Positions 61,111 to 64,000 of a DNA stretch of 64,000 nt are shown here, in pieces (the stretch's first letter is position 1; every line of letters begins with the position of its first letter). This stretch comes from Amphritea opalescens. Lineage in GTDB: Bacteria; Pseudomonadota; Gammaproteobacteria; Pseudomonadales; Balneatricaceae. The notes beneath the pieces were generated by a model. The model was given only the letters and a program-made list of their open reading frames with translations. It ran no database searches and had not been told where the DNA came from. A program made the position numbers and the translations under genes. Where the stretch lies: contig NZ_RQXW01000002.1 in NCBI RefSeq assembly GCF_003957515.1, positions 62,001-126,000 on the forward strand. Direction: 5' to 3'.

Positions 61111-61857
61111 GTGAACGGGTTGCCAGAGCTTATGGGCGTTGATACAGCGCTATTACTGATTATGACGAGCATGCTGACATCGATGATGACCGCTGCGATG
61201 GGTATTGGTGGTGGGGTGTTATTGCTCGCGGTGATGGCGACGGTTGTACCCGCGGCGGTGTTAATCCCAGTGCATGGTTTGGTTCAGGTAGGGTCGAATG
61301 GTAATCGTGCTTTCCTGACCCGTGAACATATCGACTGGCCATTGCTGCGACTGTTTTTGCTAGGGGCTGTCATCGGTGCGGTGGTTGCGTATTTTGTGGT
61401 TGTTCAACTACCGGTTGAAGTGATTCAGCTCTGCGTGGCAGGGTTTATTCTATTTCTGGTCTGGGGGCCTAAGCTGGGTAAGCAGGAGATACCGCCCTCG
61501 GGTTTGGTATTGGCTGGCGCCGGAACAACATTACTAACGATGTTTGTCGGTGCAACAGGGCCTTTAGTAGCCGCCTTTGTGCATCGCTTGGGGTATGAAA
61601 AGTATCGCGTAGTGGCGACCTTTGCAGCCTGTATGACCGTGCAGCATCTATTAAAGATGTTTGTGTTCGGCTTGATAGGTTTTTCGTTTAGCGATTGGTT
61701 ACCTCTGATTATATTGATGATCGTCGCCGGTTTTGCGGGGACTTGGATCGGTCTGCATCTATTGAAAAAGGTGCCCGCCGAGCGGTTTCAGTTGATTTTT
61801 CGTATATTGGTCACGGTGTTAGCCTTGCGGCTTATCTGGCAGGTTTACAGTGGTTAA
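61111..61857 (+). CDS. TauE/SafE family sulfite/organosulfonate exporter-like protein
   Basis: The 248-residue protein has about seven to eight hydrophobic helices and the family's duplicated Gly-rich motif: TAAMGIGGGVLLLAVMA near 28-44, PVHGLVQVGSNGNRAFLTR near 52, and the second half GTTLLTMFVGATGPLVAAF near 140-158. Members export sulfite, sulfoacetate or related anions, but many have unknown substrates. The GTG start at 61111 has AAAGGA seven bases before it. It is monocistronic between two terminators. Confidence 0.9.
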   Translation: MNGLPELMGVDTALLLIMTSMLTSMMTAAMGIGGGVLLLAVMATVVPAAVLIPVHGLVQVGSNGNRAFLTREHIDWPLLRLFLLGAVIGAVVAYFVVVQLPVEVIQLCVAGFILFLVWGPKLGKQEIPPSGLVLAGAGTTLLTMFVGATGPLVAAFVHRLGYEKYRVVATFAACMTVQHLLKMFVFGLIGFSFSDWLPLIILMIVAGFAGTWIGLHLLKKVPAERFQLIFRILVTVLALRLIWQVYSG

Positions 61858-61886
61858 AAGAGGCGTTAAGTCGTAAACGAAGGTTA

Positions 61887-61919
61887 TAAAAAAGCAGCCA
61901 TTGAAGGGCTGCTTTTTTT
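61887..61919. terminator. Bidirectional terminator between TauE/SafE gene and ilvD
   Basis: A 7-bp AGCAGCC/GGCTGCT stem with a 7-base loop has A residues on the left and a run of T on the right. It serves both converging genes. Confidence 0.9.
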
Positions 61920-61941
61920 GACCAGATATAATCGTGAATGA

Positions 61942-63774
61942 TTAGTCTAGTTTGCTGAGATCGCGTACCGCGCCCTTATCGGCAGAGGTTGCCAACAATG
62001 CGTAGGCTTTTAGGGCCGCAGATACTTTACGAGGGCGTGCTTCGACCGGTTTCCAGCCTAAGGCGTCCTGTTCAGCGCGACGTTGTGCCAGTTCTTCATC
62101 GGAGAGCAATACGTCGATGGTGCGGTTGGGAATATCGATACGGATACGATCACCGTTGCGTACCAAGCCAATTGCACCGCCAGCGGCTGCTTCAGGTGAT
62201 ACGTGGCCAATGGATAGGCCGGATGTACCGCCAGAGAATCGACCATCGGTCAGCAGTGCGCACTCTTTGCCCAAGCCTTTAGACTTGATGTAAGAGGTCG
62301 GGTAGAGCATCTCTTGCATGCCCGGTCCGCCTTTAGGGCCTTCGTAACGTACGATTACCACATCGCCAGCTTTCACTTTGTCATCGAGGATATTGGCAAC
62401 AGCTTCATCCTGAGATTCGGTGATATGGGCTGGGCCTTCAAATACTAGAATCGACTCATCGACGCCGGCAGATTTGACCACGCAGCCATCGACTGCGATG
62501 TTGCCATGCAGTACCGCTAAGCCACCTTCGAGGGAGTAAGCATTCTCGATAGAACGAATACAGCCGTTCTCACGGTCACCATCCAGTGTTGGCCAGCGGG
62601 TAGCTTGGCTAAACGCGACCTGTGTTGGAATACCAGCGGGGCCTGCTTTATAGAACTCCATCACTTCAGGCGATGGATTACGCATAATATCCCACTTATC
62701 GAGAGCGTCTTTCATGGTGGGCGCATGGACGGTTGGTGTGTCGGAGTGCAGCTTTCCTGCACGATCCAATTCACCGAGAATCGCCATGATGCCGCCCGCA
62801 CGGTGTACGTCTTCAACGTGGTACTTCGGTGTGTTCGGTGCAACCTTACACAGCTGAGGCACGGTGCGTGACAGTCGGTCAATATCGGCCATGGTGAAGT
62901 CGATTTCGGCTTCTTGGGCAATCGCTAACAGGTGCAGAATCGTGTTAGTTGATCCACCCATGGCAATATCGAGGGTCATGGCATTTTCAAATGCTTTAAA
63001 GCCCATGGAGCGGGGCAGCAATGAATCATCATCTTGCTCGTAATAACGTTTCGCCATCTTAACGATGCTACGACCGGCTTCTAGGAACAGTTGTTCTCGG
63101 TCGGCGTGGGTTGCAACCACGGTGCCATTACCCGGTAATGCTAGACCGAGTGCTTCAGCCAGGCAGTTCATCGAGTTAGCGGTGAACATGCCGGAACATG
63201 AGCCGCAGGTTGGGCAGGCGGAGCGTTCAACCGCATCGATCATCTCATCAGAGGTGTTCGGGTCAACCGCGAGTACCATGGCATCAACCAGGTCTAGCTT
63301 ATTCTCAGAAAGCTTGGTTTTACCTGCTTCCATCGGTCCGCCAGAGACAAAAATTACAGGGATGTTGAGGCGCATAGCGGCCATTAGCATCCCCGGTGTG
63401 ATTTTGTCGCAGTTGGAAATACACACGAGTGCATCGGCACAGTGGGCATTAACCATATATTCGACAGAATCCGCAATAATGTCTCGCGAGGGCAGAGAGT
63501 AGAGCATGCCATCATGACCCATGGCGATACCGTCATCGATCGCGATGGTATTGAATTCTTTAGCGACACCACCCGCCTTTTCGATTTCACGGGCGACCAG
63601 TTGACCCATGTCTTTTAGGTGAACGTGGCCCGGTACAAACTGGGTAAATGAATTGGCGATAGCGATAATGGGCTTTTGAAAATCGTCATCCTTCATCCCC
63701 GTGGCGCGCCAAAGTGCGCGGGCACCGGCCATATTACGACCTGCGGTGGAGGTCTTGGAGCGATATTGTGGCAT
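61942..63774 (-). CDS. ilvD: Dihydroxy-acid dehydratase
   Basis: The 610-residue iron-sulfur enzyme removes water from 2,3-dihydroxy-isovalerate and 2,3-dihydroxy-3-methylvalerate in valine and isoleucine synthesis. It opens with [37 protein letters not shown] near 120 and [24 protein letters not shown] near 190 carry the cluster cysteines, [18 protein letters not shown] lies near 275 and [22 protein letters not shown] near 515. The ATG at 63774 has GAGGA eight bases upstream; a longer frame to 63855 is unsupported. Length is standard. It stands alone here. Confidence 0.97.
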   Translation of the reverse strand: MPQYRSKTSTAGRNMAGARALWRATGMKDDDFQKPIIAIANSFTQFVPGHVHLKDMGQLVAREIEKAGGVAKEFNTIAIDDGIAMGHDGMLYSLPSRDIIADSVEYMVNAHCADALVCISNCDKITPGMLMAAMRLNIPVIFVSGGPMEAGKTKLSENKLDLVDAMVLAVDPNTSDEMIDAVERSACPTCGSCSGMFTANSMNCLAEALGLALPGNGTVVATHADREQLFLEAGRSIVKMAKRYYEQDDDSLLPRSMGFKAFENAMTLDIAMGGSTNTILHLLAIAQEAEIDFTMADIDRLSRTVPQLCKVAPNTPKYHVEDVHRAGGIMAILGELDRAGKLHSDTPTVHAPTMKDALDKWDIMRNPSPEVMEFYKAGPAGIPTQVAFSQATRWPTLDGDRENGCIRSIENAYSLEGGLAVLHGNIAVDGCVVKSAGVDESILVFEGPAHITESQDEAVANILDDKVKAGDVVIVRYEGPKGGPGMQEMLYPTSYIKSKGLGKECALLTDGRFSGGTSGLSIGHVSPEAAAGGAIGLVRNGDRIRIDIPNRTIDVLLSDEELAQRRAEQDALGWKPVEARPRKVSAALKAYALLATSADKGAVRDLSKLD

Positions 63775-64000
63775 GCACAGATCCTCTGCGGTTGAAGTGG
63801 GTATATCTATAAGACCGCCGATTATAGCAAAACTCTCAGCGGGAATATCTAACAATCCACGAATAAGTGCATCTGTTGATAATAATGTTTAGGTGCTCTC
63901 CCCTGCGGTTAAATCAGCAGCAGAAGAAACCGAGTCTTTTGTTCTCTGGGTTTGCTATTCGATGGTCTTATGCGTTGGGCTATTGTTTCGGTGGATAACA
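63775..64000. other. Region upstream of ilvD to window end
   Basis: The 226 bases contain the ilvD leader and promoter region and the start of the next intergenic sequence. No further gene is supported before the window ends, and no leader-peptide attenuator of valine codons is apparent. Confidence 0.4.

Overview
The window looks like a chromosomal segment of a marine-type gammaproteobacterium of the Oceanospirillales/Pseudomonadales group. The reasons are the order glnK–amtB, ubiK, comM, rep and a cytochrome c5-like gene (an arrangement I recall from Pseudomonas), a Cpx-like system, IlvD, a Tsx-like porin, and at least seven c-di-GMP-type signalling genes. There is no rRNA, insertion sequence, phage or CRISPR array. 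The genus is inference only.

Region 1 (1-11.5 kb) is a nucleobase/beta-alanine catabolic island. On the minus strand lie an NCS1 transporter, dihydropyrimidinase, a small DMT-type transporter and the 5' end of a second NCS1 gene whose first 274 bases in the window are identical to the first copy. A LysR regulator diverges from an omega-aminotransferase and a CoA-acylating semialdehyde dehydrogenase. Then come a LuxR-type regulator with a defective receiver, a stand-alone CofG-type radical SAM enzyme (FO synthase subunit 1) and a Tsx-like channel. A palindrome close to TTTACC-N4-GGTAAA, which resembles the RutR operator, recurs before both transporters, in the LysR/aminotransferase gap, and before cofG and the channel. 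It ties the deazaflavin-type enzyme to pyrimidine catabolism, and this is the most novel signal here.

Region 2 (11.5-16.4 kb) holds a ThDP-dependent 2-oxo-acid decarboxylase/synthase-like enzyme and an aldehyde dehydrogenase, a divergent LysR regulator and a gamma-carbonic anhydrase. Region 3 (16.4-25.5 kb) holds an RND efflux pump with its adaptor, a cytochrome b562-like protein coupled to a zinc ribbon, pterin dehydratase, a DUF2799 lipoprotein, and a Spy/CpxP–CpxR–CpxA module with three phased GTAAA boxes.

Region 4 (25.5-41.8 kb) holds c-di-GMP proteins interleaved with housekeeping genes: a P-II–AmtB–P-II unit with a sigma-54 promoter and NtrC-type sites, ubiK, comM, rep and cytochrome c5. 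Region 5 (41.9-43.0 kb) is a tRNA cluster (Arg-CCG, Thr-TGT, Asp-GTC, Thr-TGT). It contains a string of miniature hairpins bounded by a duplicated tRNA-Arg 3' end, and four 86-bp tRNA-Asp-like tandem units.

Region 6 (43-64 kb) holds an RluA-type pseudouridine synthase, more GGDEF proteins, an unassigned permease, an operon of three transglutaminase-fold proteins plus an ATP-grasp/alpha-E fusion (a predicted peptide-modification system), a PAP2 phosphatase with a GT39-type glycosyltransferase, an EAL-HDOD protein, a TauE/SafE exporter and ilvD. All statements about families rest on reading motifs; no database search was run.
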